Assembly: GCF_013280495.1 (NCBI RefSeq)
Contig: NZ_JABSSX010000003.1
Span: 310,001 to 374,000, forward strand
Direction of reading: 5' to 3'
Origin: Brevibacterium permense
Lineage (GTDB): Bacteria; Actinomycetota; Actinomycetes; Actinomycetales; Brevibacteriaceae
Length of the DNA: 64,000 nt
Of the stretch, positions 17,998-27,716 are shown one piece after another. Position numbers and translations under genes: made by a program. Below the pieces are notes generated by a model. That model made no database searches. It was given only the letters and a program-made list of their open reading frames with translations, and was not told the DNA's origin. Position 1 is the first letter of the stretch. Each line of letters starts with the position of its first letter.

Positions 17998-19527
17998 ATG
18001 AACAATTTCTTAATTTCAGCAGCCCCGGCCTCGCCGGTCGACGATGCCATCAACTCTTGGTTCGACCCGATCGCGACATGGTTCGGCAGCATCATCTTCT
18101 TCCCGATCACCATCGGATCGATCTCGTTTCCCTTCGTCGTCCTGTGGCTCATCTTCGCAGCCGGGGTCTTCACCCTCTACTTCGGCTTCATCCAAGCTCG
18201 AGGGGCGAAACTGTCGCTCGAGGTCATCCGCGGAAAATTCTCCTCGAAGTCCGATCCGGGTGAGGTCAGCCATTTCCAAGCCCTGGCCTCTGCGCTGTCG
18301 GGTACCGTCGGCCTCGGCAACATCGCCGGTGTCGGCGTGGCCATCGCTCTCGGCGGCCCCGGAGCGACCTTCTGGATGATCATCGCCGGTCTCCTCGGCA
18401 TGTGCACCAAGTTCGTCGAATGCACCCTCGGAGTGAAATACCGTGAGATCGACGAGAACGGCGTGGTCCACGGCGGACCATTCAAGTACCTCCCCGTTGC
18501 CTTCCGTCGCTTCTCCAAGCCGGTGGCAACGGTGCTCACCGGACTGTTCGCCATCGCCATCCTCATCTTCGGCATCGTCGGCGGCGGAATGTTCCAGGCC
18601 AACCAGACCTTCGCCCAGGTCCGCACCGCCACCGGCGGCGATGACGGGTTCCTGGCCGGCCCCTTCGCCTCGCTCGTCTTCGGAATCATCTTCGCGGCCC
18701 TCGTCGCCCTGGTCATCCTCGGCGGCATCCGCTCCATCGCGAAGGTCACCGACAAGCTCGTTCCCGGAATGGCCATCTTCTATGTCGTCTCGTGCCTCCT
18801 CGTGTTGGGTCTCAACTTCTCGAACATCCCCAATGCGATCGGCGAGATCTTCGCCGGCGCGTTCAACCCGCAGGGTGTGGCCGGCGGCATCGTCGGAGTC
18901 ATGATCATCGGCTTCCAGCGTTCGGCCTTCTCGAATGAGGCAGGAATCGGATCAGCTGCGATCGCCCACTCGGCGGTCAAGACTCGTCGTCCTATCTCCG
19001 AGGGATTCGTTGCACTCCTCGAGCCCTTCATCGATACGGTCGTCGTCTGCACCATGACGGCGCTGACCATCATCGTCGCCAATCAGGCCTCCTACCGAGA
19101 GGACCTCGGCGCCGGTGAGATCGGTGGAGTTGCGCTGACCTCGGATGCCTTCTCCACGGTCGCCTCGTGGTACCCGATCCTGCTGGCCATCGCCGTCGCA
19201 CTGTTTGCCTTCTCCACCCTCATCACTTGGGCGTACTACGGTGAGCAGGCATGGAGCTACCTGTTCGGCAATGCGAAGGCCAGTGTCACCGTCTTCCGCA
19301 CGCTGGTCTGCCTCTTCGTCGTCGTCGGCTGTGTGGCGACCTTCTCCAAGGTCGTGGAGTTCGCGGATGCGGCCCTGTTCATGTGTGCCTTCATCAACAT
19401 CCTCGGCCTCTACATGCTGATGCCGGTGGTCAAGAAGGAGATGAAGAAGTACCTCGCCGACCGCAAGGCCGGCACGCTCAACGATCCGGACACCGCCGAC
19501 GCCGTCCCGGTCGACCAGCCCGCCTGA
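17998..19527 (+). CDS. Sodium:alanine (AGCS family) symporter
   Basis: A 509-residue polytopic transporter importing alanine or glycine with Na+. Family marks include GTVGLGNIAGVGVAIALGGP near the N-terminus, the NEAGIGSAAIAHSA signature (about residues 317-330) and about eleven hydrophobic helices; the C-terminus is short and charged. I choose the ATG at 17998 because it starts the normal N-terminus (MNNFLISAAP) and stands at a predicted transcript start; the GTG at 17953 adds an unlikely peptide. Monocistronic. Exact amino acid not determinable. Confidence 0.93.
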   Translation: MNNFLISAAPASPVDDAINSWFDPIATWFGSIIFFPITIGSISFPFVVLWLIFAAGVFTLYFGFIQARGAKLSLEVIRGKFSSKSDPGEVSHFQALASALSGTVGLGNIAGVGVAIALGGPGATFWMIIAGLLGMCTKFVECTLGVKYREIDENGVVHGGPFKYLPVAFRRFSKPVATVLTGLFAIAILIFGIVGGGMFQANQTFAQVRTATGGDDGFLAGPFASLVFGIIFAALVALVILGGIRSIAKVTDKLVPGMAIFYVVSCLLVLGLNFSNIPNAIGEIFAGAFNPQGVAGGIVGVMIIGFQRSAFSNEAGIGSAAIAHSAVKTRRPISEGFVALLEPFIDTVVVCTMTALTIIVANQASYREDLGAGEIGGVALTSDAFSTVASWYPILLAIAVALFAFSTLITWAYYGEQAWSYLFGNAKASVTVFRTLVCLFVVVGCVATFSKVVEFADAALFMCAFINILGLYMLMPVVKKEMKKYLADRKAGTLNDPDTADAVPVDQPA

Positions 19528-19534
19528 TTGCCGA

Positions 19535-19553
19535 CCTCCGTGTCTGACGGAGG
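19535..19553 (+). terminator. Terminator of the AGCS symporter gene
   Basis: Stem CCTCCGT (19535-19541) with ACGGAGG (19547-19553), loop GTCTG, eight bases past the stop. Confidence 0.6.
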
Positions 19554-19574
19554 AGGACTCACCCGACTTAGGTT

Positions 19575-19612
19575 GCCTGTGCGCCGCGCCCAAACGGATG
19601 CGGCGCACAGGC
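19575..19612. terminator. Second hairpin between symporter and chorismate mutase genes
   Basis: Perfect 13-base stem GCCTGTGCGCCGC (19575-19587) / GCGGCGCACAGGC (19600-19612) with a 12-base loop. Probably a backup terminator. Confidence 0.6.
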
Positions 19613-19639
19613 ATGTCCGGGCATCGATAGACTGGGGGC

Positions 19640-19957
19640 GTGGATGAGAACAGAGACGACAGGACACATGCAGTCGAACGGCTGCAGGAGCTGCGAGGCA
19701 GCATCGACAACATCGATGCCTCCCTCGTTCACCTCCTCGCCGAGCGCTTCAAGCTCACCGAGCGCGTCGGTGAACTCAAAGCCGACCACGGTCTGCCCCC
19801 GGCCGACGAGTCTCGGGAAGCCAGGCAGGTCGCCCGACTCCGAGAACTCGCCGAGGAGTCCCATCTCGATCCGGAGTTCGCAGAGAAGTTCCTCGCGTTC
19901 ATCGTCGCCGAGGTCATCCGCCGGCACGAGCGCATCGCGGAGTCGCGCGAAAGCTGA
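19640..19957 (+). CDS. Chorismate mutase, AroQ type
   Basis: A 105-residue all-helical enzyme converting chorismate to prephenate for phenylalanine and tyrosine synthesis. AroQ features: the first helix LQELRGSIDNIDASLVHLLAERFKL is split here as LRGSIDNIDASLVHLLAERF, with the conserved R and the E/R pair, then VGELKADHGLPPADESRE, matching the family's K-x-x-x(G)LP pattern. The only start in frame is GTG at 19640, six bases after the -10 box TAGACT (19628-19633), predicting a leaderless message. No signal peptide, so cytoplasmic. Monocistronic. Confidence 0.9.
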   Translation: MDENRDDRTHAVERLQELRGSIDNIDASLVHLLAERFKLTERVGELKADHGLPPADESREARQVARLRELAEESHLDPEFAEKFLAFIVAEVIRRHERIAESRES

Positions 19958-20048
19958 GTCGAAGTGCCGGGGGAGCCGCCTGCCTCCGGGAGTGGACGAG
20001 AGATGGCTCACATCGGGCAGGTCTTCCACTCGAGCAAGGGCGGCGGGT

Positions 20049-20078
20049 TTGCCGTTGCTGTGCACTCTCGACTAGAAT
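20049..20078 (+). promoter_or_regulatory. rplU: Promoter of rplU-rpmA
   Basis: TTGCCG (20049-20054) and TAGAAT (20073-20078) with an 18-base spacer, giving a leader of about 120 bases before rplU. The leader can form hairpins GTGCGCG/CGCGCCAC near 20088-20105 and CTGCAG/CTGCAG near 20132-20155; autoregulation by L21 is possible but unproven. Confidence 0.55.
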
Positions 20079-20205
20079 TGATCGTCGGTGCGCGTGACGC
20101 GCCACGGCTGGTGATTCCTCTCAATGGGATGTCTGCAGGACTGGTTCTGCTGCAGCCAAGGGACAACCGCCGTTCGTTTGTTTTCAACAGAAAGAGGGTT
20201 CGACC

Positions 20206-20514
20206 ATGGTCTATGCCATCGTCCGCGCCGGAGGCCACCAGGAAAAGGTGAGCGTCGGCGATATCATCACAGTCAACCGAATGAAGGCGAAGGCTGGAGA
20301 CAGCGTCGAACTCGATGCCGTACTTCTTGTCGACGGTGAAACGGTCACGACCGATCCCGACGCTCTGGCGAAAGTCTCGGTCAGCGCCGAGGTCGCCGGT
20401 GAACTCCGCGGTCCCAAGATTGTGATCCAGAAGTACAAGAACAAGACCGGGTACAAGAAGCGTCAGGGCCACCGCCAGGACCTCACCCGTCTGAAGATCA
20501 CGAACATCAAGTAA
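20206..20514 (+). CDS. rplU: 50S ribosomal protein L21
   Basis: Structural protein of the large ribosomal subunit, 102 residues, starting [15 protein letters not shown] and ending in the rRNA-binding motif [20 protein letters not shown] precedes the ATG. rpmA follows after 15 bases; the pair is closed by a strong hairpin. Confidence 0.97.
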   Translation: MVYAIVRAGGHQEKVSVGDIITVNRMKAKAGDSVELDAVLLVDGETVTTDPDALAKVSVSAEVAGELRGPKIVIQKYKNKTGYKKRQGHRQDLTRLKITNIK

Positions 20515-20529
20515 GAGGAGACTTCTCAC

Positions 20530-20781
20530 ATGGCAAGCAAAAAGGGAGTCAGCTCGACCCGCAACGGTCGCGACTCGAACCCACAGTACCTCGGCGTGAA
20601 GCGCTTCGGCGGCCAGGCCGTCAAGGCCGGCGAGATCATCGTCCGCCAGCGCGGAACCAAGTTCCATCCCGGAGCCAATGTCGGCCGTGGAGGAGACGAT
20701 ACCCTCTTCGCTCTGACCGCCGGTGCCGTGGAATTCGGAACCCGCAACGGTCGTAAGATCGTCAACATCGTCGGAGCCTGA
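20530..20781 (+). CDS. rpmA: 50S ribosomal protein L27
   Basis: An 83-residue protein near the peptidyl transferase centre. It begins [20 protein letters not shown], without the cleavable N-terminal extension found in Firmicutes, so no Prp protease is needed. AAGAGGAGA gives a good ribosome binding site. Confidence 0.97.
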   Translation: MASKKGVSSTRNGRDSNPQYLGVKRFGGQAVKAGEIIVRQRGTKFHPGANVGRGGDDTLFALTAGAVEFGTRNGRKIVNIVGA

Positions 20782-20833
20782 TCCTTCCCGGATCCGTTCC
20801 GTCGTCAATATGATCTCTCCCTGAAAAGGGAGC

Positions 20834-20865
20834 ATGAAGGGTGAGTCGAACGACTCACCCTTCAT
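20834..20865 (+). terminator. Terminator of rplU-rpmA
   Basis: A perfect 15-base stem, ATGAAGGGTGAGTCG (20834-20848) and CGACTCACCCTTCAT (20851-20865), right in front of obgE. TATAAG at 20870-20875 behind it could serve as an obgE -10 box. Confidence 0.85.
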
Positions 20866-20881
20866 CTGATATAAGGACATT

Positions 20882-22447
20882 ATGGCCACCGAGTTCGTAG
20901 ACCGTGTCACCGTTCACCTCGCCGCAGGCGCTGGTGGGAACGGGTGTGCCTCGATCAGGCGCGAGAAATTCAAACCGCTCGGCGGCCCCGACGGCGCCGA
21001 TGGCGGCAACGGCGGCAACATCATCTTCCGCGTCGACCGTCAGACCACCACCCTGCTTCCCCTGCACCACCGTCCGCACGTGCGCGCCGACGACGGCGGG
21101 ATCGGCAAAGGCGATCTGCGCCACGGTGCCGACGGCAGAGACCTCATCGTCGACGTCCCCGAGGGCACCGTGGTGAAGAACACCAACGGCGACGTCATCG
21201 CCGACCTCGTCGAGGAGGGCACCGAATTCACCGCAGCAGCCGGTGGCCGCGGCGGGCTCGGCAATGCCGCGCTGGCCTCGACGAAGCGCAAGGCCCCCGG
21301 CTTCGCGCTCCTCGGAGAGCCCGGGCAGACGCTCAGCCTCGTGCTCGAACTCAAGACGATCGCCGATATCGCCCTCGTGGGATACCCATCGGCGGGCAAG
21401 TCGAGCCTGATCGCTGCGCTGTCGGCCGCCAAACCGAAGATCGCCGACTACCCATTCACGACACTCGTGCCCAACCTCGGGGTCGTCCAGGCCGGCGACA
21501 CCCGCTACACGGTCGCCGACGTTCCAGGACTCATCCCCGGCGCATCTGAGGGCAAGGGACTCGGCCTCGAGTTCCTCCGCCACGTCGAGCGCTGTGCCGG
21601 GCTCGTCCATGTCATCGACATGGCCACCTGGGAGCCCGGACGCGATCCCGTATCCGACCTCACGATCATCGAATCCGAACTCGCCGCCTATGCCGTCGAC
21701 CTCGACGACGGGAGCGGACTCCTGCCGCTCTCACAGCGCCCGAAGCTCGTGGCGCTGAACAAGGTCGACATCCCCGACGGTCGCGACCTCGCCGATATCG
21801 TCCGGCCTGATCTCGAAGCCGCCGGATACCGGGTCTTCGAGATTTCGGCAGTCAGCCATGCCGGTCTGCGGGAACTCTCGTTCGCCATGGCCGAGCTCGT
21901 GCTCGCCGAACGGGAACGTCGTGCCGAGATCGAAGCGACACCGCAGCGCGTGGTCATCCGTCCGAAGGCCGTCGACGATCGCGGATTCGAAGTCCGTTCC
22001 GAACGCACCTCCGACGGACCGCTGTTCCGCGTCCTCGGTGACAAGCCTCGTCGCTGGGTGCAGCAGACGGACTTCGGAAACGACGAAGCCGTCGGCTACC
22101 TCGCCGACCGCCTCGAGCACCTCGGCGTCGAAGAGGCTCTTTTCAAGGCTGGAGCGAAACCCGGCGACACCATCGTCGTCGGCGGAGACGACGGCGTCGT
22201 CTTCGACTGGGATCCCACAACTGTCGGTGGAGCAGAACTGCTCGGCTCCCGCGGATCGGACGCCCGACTGGACGAGGAAACGCGCTCCACACGCAAGGAA
22301 CGCAAGGCCGCTTATCACGAGAAGATGGACGCGAAGGCCGCCACGCGGGCCGAGTTCGAACAGGAGCGGTTGGCCGAACGCGCCCACCGCGAGAGCCGCC
22401 TCGGTGCACCTGCGACAGAGTCTGGTGAGGGAGCCGGCGAGGAGTGA
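20882..22447 (+). CDS. obgE: Obg-family GTPase
   Basis: GTPase acting in late 50S assembly and stress response, 521 residues. Domains: glycine-rich Obg fold (1-158; [16 protein letters not shown]), G domain from about 160 with the P-loop GYPSAGKSS, the TT of switch I (FTTLVPNLG), DVPGL and NKVD, then the C-terminal OCT domain (about 350-430) and a charged, probably disordered tail of roughly 60 residues. AAGGA precedes the ATG. Its last codons overlap the GTG start of proB, so translation is coupled. Confidence 0.97.
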   Translation: MATEFVDRVTVHLAAGAGGNGCASIRREKFKPLGGPDGADGGNGGNIIFRVDRQTTTLLPLHHRPHVRADDGGIGKGDLRHGADGRDLIVDVPEGTVVKNTNGDVIADLVEEGTEFTAAAGGRGGLGNAALASTKRKAPGFALLGEPGQTLSLVLELKTIADIALVGYPSAGKSSLIAALSAAKPKIADYPFTTLVPNLGVVQAGDTRYTVADVPGLIPGASEGKGLGLEFLRHVERCAGLVHVIDMATWEPGRDPVSDLTIIESELAAYAVDLDDGSGLLPLSQRPKLVALNKVDIPDGRDLADIVRPDLEAAGYRVFEISAVSHAGLRELSFAMAELVLAERERRAEIEATPQRVVIRPKAVDDRGFEVRSERTSDGPLFRVLGDKPRRWVQQTDFGNDEAVGYLADRLEHLGVEEALFKAGAKPGDTIVVGGDDGVVFDWDPTTVGGAELLGSRGSDARLDEETRSTRKERKAAYHEKMDAKAATRAEFEQERLAERAHRESRLGAPATESGEGAGEE

Positions 22448-23610
22448 CCGCCGCAGCTCAGGCGGATTCTTCCGCAGGATCGTTCCGTGACGACATCGCC
22501 CGAGCCCGTCGCATCGTCGTCAAGGTCGGATCGTCCTCGCTGACGACGATCGACGGCGGACTCGACGAAGCCAAACTCATCGCGCTCACCGATGTCATCG
22601 GCGCTCACCGGTCTGCCGGTCATGAGGTCATCCTCGTCTCCTCCGGCGCGATCGCAGCCGGGCTGGAGCCGATGGGGCTGAAGAAGCGCCCTCGAGACCT
22701 CGCCAGCCAGCAGGCGGCTGCCGGGGTCGGTCAGGGACTGCTCATGGCCGCATACACGCGGGCGCTGGGACGCTACGACCTCGTTCCCGGCCAGGTGCTG
22801 CTCACCGCCGATGACCTGATCCGACGCACCCAGTACAAGAACGCCCAGCGCGCCATCGACAAACTCCTGGCCCTGGGCACGCTGCCCATCGTCAACGAGA
22901 ACGACGCCGTGGCCACCGAGGAGATCCGCTTCGGAGACAACGACCGGCTGGCAGCTCTCGTCGCTCACCTGGCTCACGCCGATGCGCTCGTGCTGCTGTC
23001 CGATGTCGATGCGCTCTACTCGGGACCCCCGGACCGGCCCGGCTCCCGCCTGATCGGCCGCGTGCACGGACCCAGCGACCTCGGCGACCTCGCCATCGGC
23101 GGAGTCGGGACAGCCGGAATCGGCACGGGCGGAATGGCCACGAAGGTTGACGCCGCCATCATGGTCGCCGATTCGGGGATCCCGGCCGTGCTGACCTCGG
23201 CACCGCAGGCAGCCTCGGCGCTGGCGGGGGAGCCCGTGGGCACATACTTCGCCGTCACCCACAGACGACGGGGCACCCGCCTGCTGTGGCTGCGCCACCT
23301 CGCCCGGACCTTCGGATCGGTCACGATCGACAGAGGAGCCGAAACGGCCGTGCTCTCGAGGGGCACGTCCCTGCTCGCCGCGGGAGTCACCTCCTGCAGC
23401 GGGGACTTCGAAGCAGGGGATCCGGTCGAGATCCGCAATCTCGACGACGAGGTCATCGCCCGCGGTATGTCGAACTTCTCCTCGGACGAGCTGCCGCTGA
23501 TGTTTCGTTCCACAACCGAGGAACTTGGCACCCGTCTGGGAAATGACTACCGTAAAGAGGTCATCCATCGAAACGATCTTGTTCTCACACAGGTGAGCGG
23601 GGGGAGATAG
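22444..23610 (+). CDS. proB: Glutamate 5-kinase
   Basis: First step of proline synthesis: ATP-dependent phosphorylation of glutamate. 388 residues, with the amino-acid kinase domain ([11 protein letters not shown] at the N-terminus, [18 protein letters not shown] in the middle) and a C-terminal PUA domain (from about 290), the full E. coli-type arrangement. Start is GTG at 22444, overlapping the obgE stop by four bases with GAGGAG in front. proA follows after three bases. Confidence 0.96.
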   Translation: MTAAAQADSSAGSFRDDIARARRIVVKVGSSSLTTIDGGLDEAKLIALTDVIGAHRSAGHEVILVSSGAIAAGLEPMGLKKRPRDLASQQAAAGVGQGLLMAAYTRALGRYDLVPGQVLLTADDLIRRTQYKNAQRAIDKLLALGTLPIVNENDAVATEEIRFGDNDRLAALVAHLAHADALVLLSDVDALYSGPPDRPGSRLIGRVHGPSDLGDLAIGGVGTAGIGTGGMATKVDAAIMVADSGIPAVLTSAPQAASALAGEPVGTYFAVTHRRRGTRLLWLRHLARTFGSVTIDRGAETAVLSRGTSLLAAGVTSCSGDFEAGDPVEIRNLDDEVIARGMSNFSSDELPLMFRSTTEELGTRLGNDYRKEVIHRNDLVLTQVSGGR

Positions 23611-23613
23611 CCC

Positions 23614-24903
23614 ATGACAGCAGCAGCCGAGATCCACCCGAAGACCGTGCGCGGAGTGACCCGCATCGTCCGCAACGCCAAGACCGCCTCGAGCCTGTTG
23701 GCAACGACCTCGACCGCCGAGAAGGATGCTGCTCTCGGAGCTATCGCAGAGGCGCTGCGCAGCAGCACCGATCGCATCGTCAAAGCCAATGACGCCGACA
23801 TCGCCGCCGGCACCGAGAACGGAATGAGTGAGTCCCTGCTCGACCGGCTGCGCCTCGATGCCGATCGCATCGCCGCGATCGCGGACTCCGTGGAGGACGT
23901 CATCGACCTCGCGGATCCCGTCGGCGACGTCGTCGTCGGACGCACCCTGCCCAACGGCATTCGCCTCACCCAGAACCGTGTGCCCATGGGTGTCATCGGC
24001 GCGATCTATGAAGCCCGCCCGAACGTCACCGTCGACATCGCCGTCCTCGCACTCAAGTCCGGAAACGCCTCGGTTCTGCGCGGAGGATCGGCTGCACAGA
24101 ACTCGAACACTGAGATCATCTCCATCCTCCGCCGCGCCGTCGAATCGGCAGGACTGCCGGCCGACTCGATCAGCGGCATCGACCAGTACGGGCGCGAGGG
24201 CGCGAACGTGCTCATGCACGCGCGCGACTACGTCGATCTGCTCATTCCCCGAGGCGGCGCCGACCTCATCAACATGGTCGTGCAGGAATCGATCGTGCCC
24301 GTCATCGAAACGGGCGTGGGCAATGTGCACATGTTCATCGACTCCACCGCCACGGTGAAGACCTCAGTCGACCTCGTCCTCAACTCGAAGACGCATCGAC
24401 CCAGCGTGTGCAACTCGCTGGAGACCCTCCTCGTCCATGAGAAGGCTGCGAAGCGAGTGCTGCCGAAGATCCTCGAACGGCTCGACGGCGCCGGAGTCAT
24501 CGTCCACGCCGACTCGGACGTCTCAGCATTGGCACCGGCCGGGATGAAGGTCCGACGCGTGTCGAGACGTGACTGGGCCAAGGAGTATCTGGGGCTGGAG
24601 ATCGCCATCAAACTCGTCTCCGGAATCGAAGAGGCCATCGACCACATCCGCGCCTACAGCTCCGGCCACACCGAGGTGATCGTGACGAAGGACCTCGACA
24701 ACGCAGATACCTTCGTCACCGCCATCGACGCAGCGGCGGTGGGAGTCAACGTCTCTACGCGATTCACCGACGGGGGAGAGCTCGGCTTCGGTGCGGAGGT
24801 GGGCATCTCCACCCAGAAGCTGCATGCTCGCGGCCCCATGGGACTTGAGCAGCTGACGACCACGAAATGGGTGATGATGGGCAACGGCCAGGTCCGTTCC
24901 TGA
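23614..24903 (+). CDS. proA: Gamma-glutamyl phosphate reductase
   Basis: Second step of proline synthesis, NADPH-dependent reduction to glutamate semialdehyde. 429 residues of the ALDH-like superfamily; VPMGVIGAIYEARPNVTVD and the catalytic-cysteine region KTHRPSVCNSLETLL are conserved, and FTDGGELGFGAEVGIS lies near the end. GGGGGGAG precedes the ATG. Same transcript as proB; the two products normally act as a channeling complex. Confidence 0.96.
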   Translation: MTAAAEIHPKTVRGVTRIVRNAKTASSLLATTSTAEKDAALGAIAEALRSSTDRIVKANDADIAAGTENGMSESLLDRLRLDADRIAAIADSVEDVIDLADPVGDVVVGRTLPNGIRLTQNRVPMGVIGAIYEARPNVTVDIAVLALKSGNASVLRGGSAAQNSNTEIISILRRAVESAGLPADSISGIDQYGREGANVLMHARDYVDLLIPRGGADLINMVVQESIVPVIETGVGNVHMFIDSTATVKTSVDLVLNSKTHRPSVCNSLETLLVHEKAAKRVLPKILERLDGAGVIVHADSDVSALAPAGMKVRRVSRRDWAKEYLGLEIAIKLVSGIEEAIDHIRAYSSGHTEVIVTKDLDNADTFVTAIDAAAVGVNVSTRFTDGGELGFGAEVGISTQKLHARGPMGLEQLTTTKWVMMGNGQVRS

Positions 24904-25079
24904 GCCCCAATCGACTCCGACACTCCGCGATCAGGGTCCTCACCGCCCGACCGGGGGAGACATCGGAGGGGGAAGAAGTCATGTCGATGCCGGATTCCCC
25001 GATGGTTCATGAGAAACTGAGAAGGTAACGACCCCGAAGCGCTCTGCGCGCGACGGATCACTGAGTAAGGAGAAATGAC

Positions 25080-25241
25080 GTGAACGCAGCCATTATGGCC
25101 GCCGCGGCCGAAGGCGGGGAGCACGCAGCTCACGTGGAGCTGCCGATGGATCCGATCTGGTACGGACTCATCACCCTGGCGATCTTCATCACGATGGGCA
25201 TTGTGTCCCGGTCGTGGAAGGGCATCTCGCACCGCCACTGA
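25080..25241 (+). CDS. 53-residue single-span membrane protein upstream of nadD
   Basis: A short gene starting at GTG 25080 with an excellent AAGGAG seven bases before it. The product begins [20 protein letters not shown], has one hydrophobic segment (about residues 27-42, [16 protein letters not shown]) and a basic tail ending [11 protein letters not shown]. Its stop is separated from the nadD ATG by a single base (TGATATG), so translation is probably coupled. Comparable tiny membrane proteins sit in front of nadD in other actinobacteria; no function is established. A three-codon ATG-ACG-TGA just ahead of the GTG is unlikely to matter. Confidence 0.75.
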   Translation: MNAAIMAAAAEGGEHAAHVELPMDPIWYGLITLAIFITMGIVSRSWKGISHRH

Positions 25242-25242
25242 T

Positions 25243-25848
25243 ATGGCAGAGCACAGACGCAGAGTCGGTGTCATGGGCGGCACCTTCGACCCCGTCCACA
25301 ACGGCCACCTCGTCGCGGCAAGTGAGGTCCAGGCGACCTTCGACCTCGACGAGGTGGTTTTCGTCCCCACGGGACGGCCGTATCAGAAGGACGTCGAAGA
25401 GGTCACCAGCGCCGAGCACCGGTACCTGATGACCGTCATCGCCACGGCATCGAATCCGCGGTTCACCGTCTCCCGGGCCGACGTCGACAGACCGGGTCCG
25501 ACCTACACGATCGACACGCTGCGCGACGTCGCCAGCAGCTACGGTCCCGACACCGAGTTGTTCTTCATCACCGGCGCGGACGCTTTGGCTCAGATCTTGA
25601 CGTGGAAGAATGTGGATGAGCTGTTTTCCCTGGCACACTTCGTCGGGGTCAGCCGGCCCGGGCACGAACTCCACGGTGAGGGGCTGCCGGTCGACCGGCT
25701 GAGTCTCGTGCAGATCCCTGCGCTGGCGATATCGTCCACGGATTGCAGACAACGGGTGATGGATGGTGCACCCGTCTGGTACCTCGTACCGGACGGCGTA
25801 GTGCAGTACATCGCGAAATACGAGTTGTACAGGAGTGAGAATGGCTGA
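25243..25848 (+). CDS. nadD: Nicotinate-nucleotide adenylyltransferase
   Basis: Makes deamido-NAD from nicotinate mononucleotide and ATP. 201 residues, nucleotidyltransferase fold with [15 protein letters not shown] (the H-x-G-H motif) and the C-terminal [10 protein letters not shown]. The start at 25243 ([12 protein letters not shown]) is one base after the preceding small gene, and the gene overlaps the next one by eight bases. Confidence 0.95.
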   Translation: MAEHRRRVGVMGGTFDPVHNGHLVAASEVQATFDLDEVVFVPTGRPYQKDVEEVTSAEHRYLMTVIATASNPRFTVSRADVDRPGPTYTIDTLRDVASSYGPDTELFFITGADALAQILTWKNVDELFSLAHFVGVSRPGHELHGEGLPVDRLSLVQIPALAISSTDCRQRVMDGAPVWYLVPDGVVQYIAKYELYRSENG

Positions 25849-27292
25849 GGAGCAGTTCACGTCACGTCGAGCACGGCGAGAAGCCGAAAGGCTGGCGGCG
25901 GAACAGGCGTTCGAAGCACGAGAGGTTCCTGAGCAGCCGAAGGAGGCTCCGAACTCTCGCGCCGGACTCCTCAGCCCGCTGCCCCCGAAGAAGCCCGGTG
26001 CGAAACCCGCCGCCGAGACCAGCGACGACACCGCCTCGCGCATCGACCCCGAGCCCTCGCCGCGGACCAGCCACGAACGTGGCGCCCTGGCATCGGACCA
26101 CCCGCAGGAGTCCCGGCCGCCGGTGCAAGCCGAAGACCGTCTCGACCCGACGCGGACCCCGTTGCCGCACTTCCAATCGCGTGCGGAGAAGAAGCGATAC
26201 CTACGCGAACACGGACTTTCGCTGTACGGCGATCTGTCCACCGGTGCGATGCCCGTTGTGGCTGACGAGAAGGAACTGGCAGAACGCCAGGCCGCAGCCG
26301 AAGGTCGACTGACCGGACCGATCCCGGAGGCCACACAGTCGGAAGCCACCGGCTCGGACGCCGTCGAGTCAGACGCAGCCGACACGGACGCCGCAGCCGA
26401 CCCTGCAGATGCCTCGCCCGTGTCGAGCCCGGATGCGGATGCGGGCACCGAGCACGAATCCTATGACACCGCCGGTTTCGGGGGAGCAACTGATGAGGTC
26501 GCCGCCCGCGACTTCGAAGCCCCTGTCACTTCTGCCTCGGCTCCGCGGCCGACGACCGTGGAGAGCAAATCCTTCGACGCGCTGTCGATGCCGTATTCGG
26601 CTCTCGACGGCGACGCTCCTGCACTCGGCCCCGAGGACGAGGGCGAGAAGCCTGCCGAGACCTCGGACGAGCCGGACTCAGAGGATCAGAACGCCTCAAC
26701 CGACAAGCGAGCCACGGGTGTTGCCGCTGCAGCAGTTCCCGCAGTTGAGCCTGCCACCGAAGACAAGTCGGCGGCGAAGCCCGAGGCCGATGGCGAGGAC
26801 GAGTCCGAGCCTTCGTCTCGGTCGCGACGGATGCCGATCGTGCAGCCGCCTTCGACCTCCGGAGTCCGCGTCGTCACAGCCGCCTCGGCGCAGATCCCCG
26901 AGGTCGATGAACCCCGCAAGAGCGATGCTCGCGGACCGCAGACGCCGGTGCCCGGTCGTGCCGACGAGTCGCAGTCCGGCTCAGCCTCCGAGCGGGCCGA
27001 CGAATCGGCCGGCGACGCAGGCTCCGATGACGCGGCACGCGCCCTGGCGGCCAATCCGGAGACCCGGCCGATGGACGCTGTGCCCGAAGCCTGGTCGCTG
27101 CCGAATGCCGACTACGAAGACGAAGAGACCGTCAACCCTCCCGGCTCACGCATCCGTGCCAGCTCGGTGACCGGGCAGGACGGTCAGATCCTCATGGGCG
27201 AAGAGCCTTCGAAGATGCCCTATATCGTCCTCGGCGTGGCCGCCTTCTTCGCGCTGGCACTCATCGTCATCGCCCTCGTCATGTTCCTCTGA
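25841..27292 (+). CDS. Long disordered, tail-anchored protein of unknown function
   Basis: 483 residues from the ATG at 25841, which overlaps nadD and has AGGAG six bases ahead. The N-terminus is Arg/Glu-rich and probably helical ([20 protein letters not shown]). A short conserved-looking block, [20 protein letters not shown], lies near 113-132. The rest to about 455 is low complexity, rich in Ala, Pro, Asp, Glu and Ser. A single hydrophobic helix ([20 protein letters not shown]) forms the extreme C-terminus, so it is probably a tail-anchored protein with a large cytoplasmic part. No domain recognised. It lies between nadD and rsfS, in the NAD/ribosome-silencing operon. Confidence 0.8.
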   Translation: MAEEQFTSRRARREAERLAAEQAFEAREVPEQPKEAPNSRAGLLSPLPPKKPGAKPAAETSDDTASRIDPEPSPRTSHERGALASDHPQESRPPVQAEDRLDPTRTPLPHFQSRAEKKRYLREHGLSLYGDLSTGAMPVVADEKELAERQAAAEGRLTGPIPEATQSEATGSDAVESDAADTDAAADPADASPVSSPDADAGTEHESYDTAGFGGATDEVAARDFEAPVTSASAPRPTTVESKSFDALSMPYSALDGDAPALGPEDEGEKPAETSDEPDSEDQNASTDKRATGVAAAAVPAVEPATEDKSAAKPEADGEDESEPSSRSRRMPIVQPPSTSGVRVVTAASAQIPEVDEPRKSDARGPQTPVPGRADESQSGSASERADESAGDAGSDDAARALAANPETRPMDAVPEAWSLPNADYEDEETVNPPGSRIRASSVTGQDGQILMGEEPSKMPYIVLGVAAFFALALIVIALVMFL

Positions 27293-27338
27293 GCAACACC
27301 CGGGACAACTGGAAACCGAATCCATGTGAAAGGATCTT

Positions 27339-27716
27339 GTGAGCGAGATCGCCGAATCCACCCAGCTGCTTCGAACCGCGGCCAAAGCCGCGGACGAGAA
27401 GCTCGGAACCGACATCATCGGCCTCGATGTGAGCTCCACGCTCTACATCACCGACGCGTTCCTCATCGTCTCCGCCGACAACGAACGCCAAATCGGTGCG
27501 GTCATCGACGCGATCGAACAGGAAGTGCAGCTCGTCCACGACCGCACCCCGCTGCGGCGTGAAGGCCGGGGAGGGGACTGGGTGCTGCTCGACTTCGGCG
27601 AGATCGTCGTCCATGTCTTCTCAGCCGAGCAGCGTGAATACTACGCGCTCGAGCGGTTGTGGAAGGACGTTCCGGTCATTGATCTGCAGCTGCCGGAAAC
27701 CGGCTCGGACACATGA
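27339..27716 (+). CDS. rsfS: Ribosomal silencing factor RsfS
   Basis: Binds L14 of the 50S subunit and blocks subunit joining when nutrients are short. 125 residues with the family pattern DVSSTLYITDAFLIVSADNERQ and the central GDWVLLDFGEIVVHVFSAEQREYY. Start is GTG at 27339 with AAAGGA in front. The stop overlaps the next gene's ATG (ATGA). nadD and rsfS are neighbours in many bacteria. Confidence 0.95.
   Translation: MSEIAESTQLLRTAAKAADEKLGTDIIGLDVSSTLYITDAFLIVSADNERQIGAVIDAIEQEVQLVHDRTPLRREGRGGDWVLLDFGEIVVHVFSAEQREYYALERLWKDVPVIDLQLPETGSDT

Noticed and set aside
22315..24330. Open frame of 671 codons antisense to proB/proA
   Set aside because: Very long, but opposite two well-conserved enzymes and without recognisable domains or a ribosome binding site.
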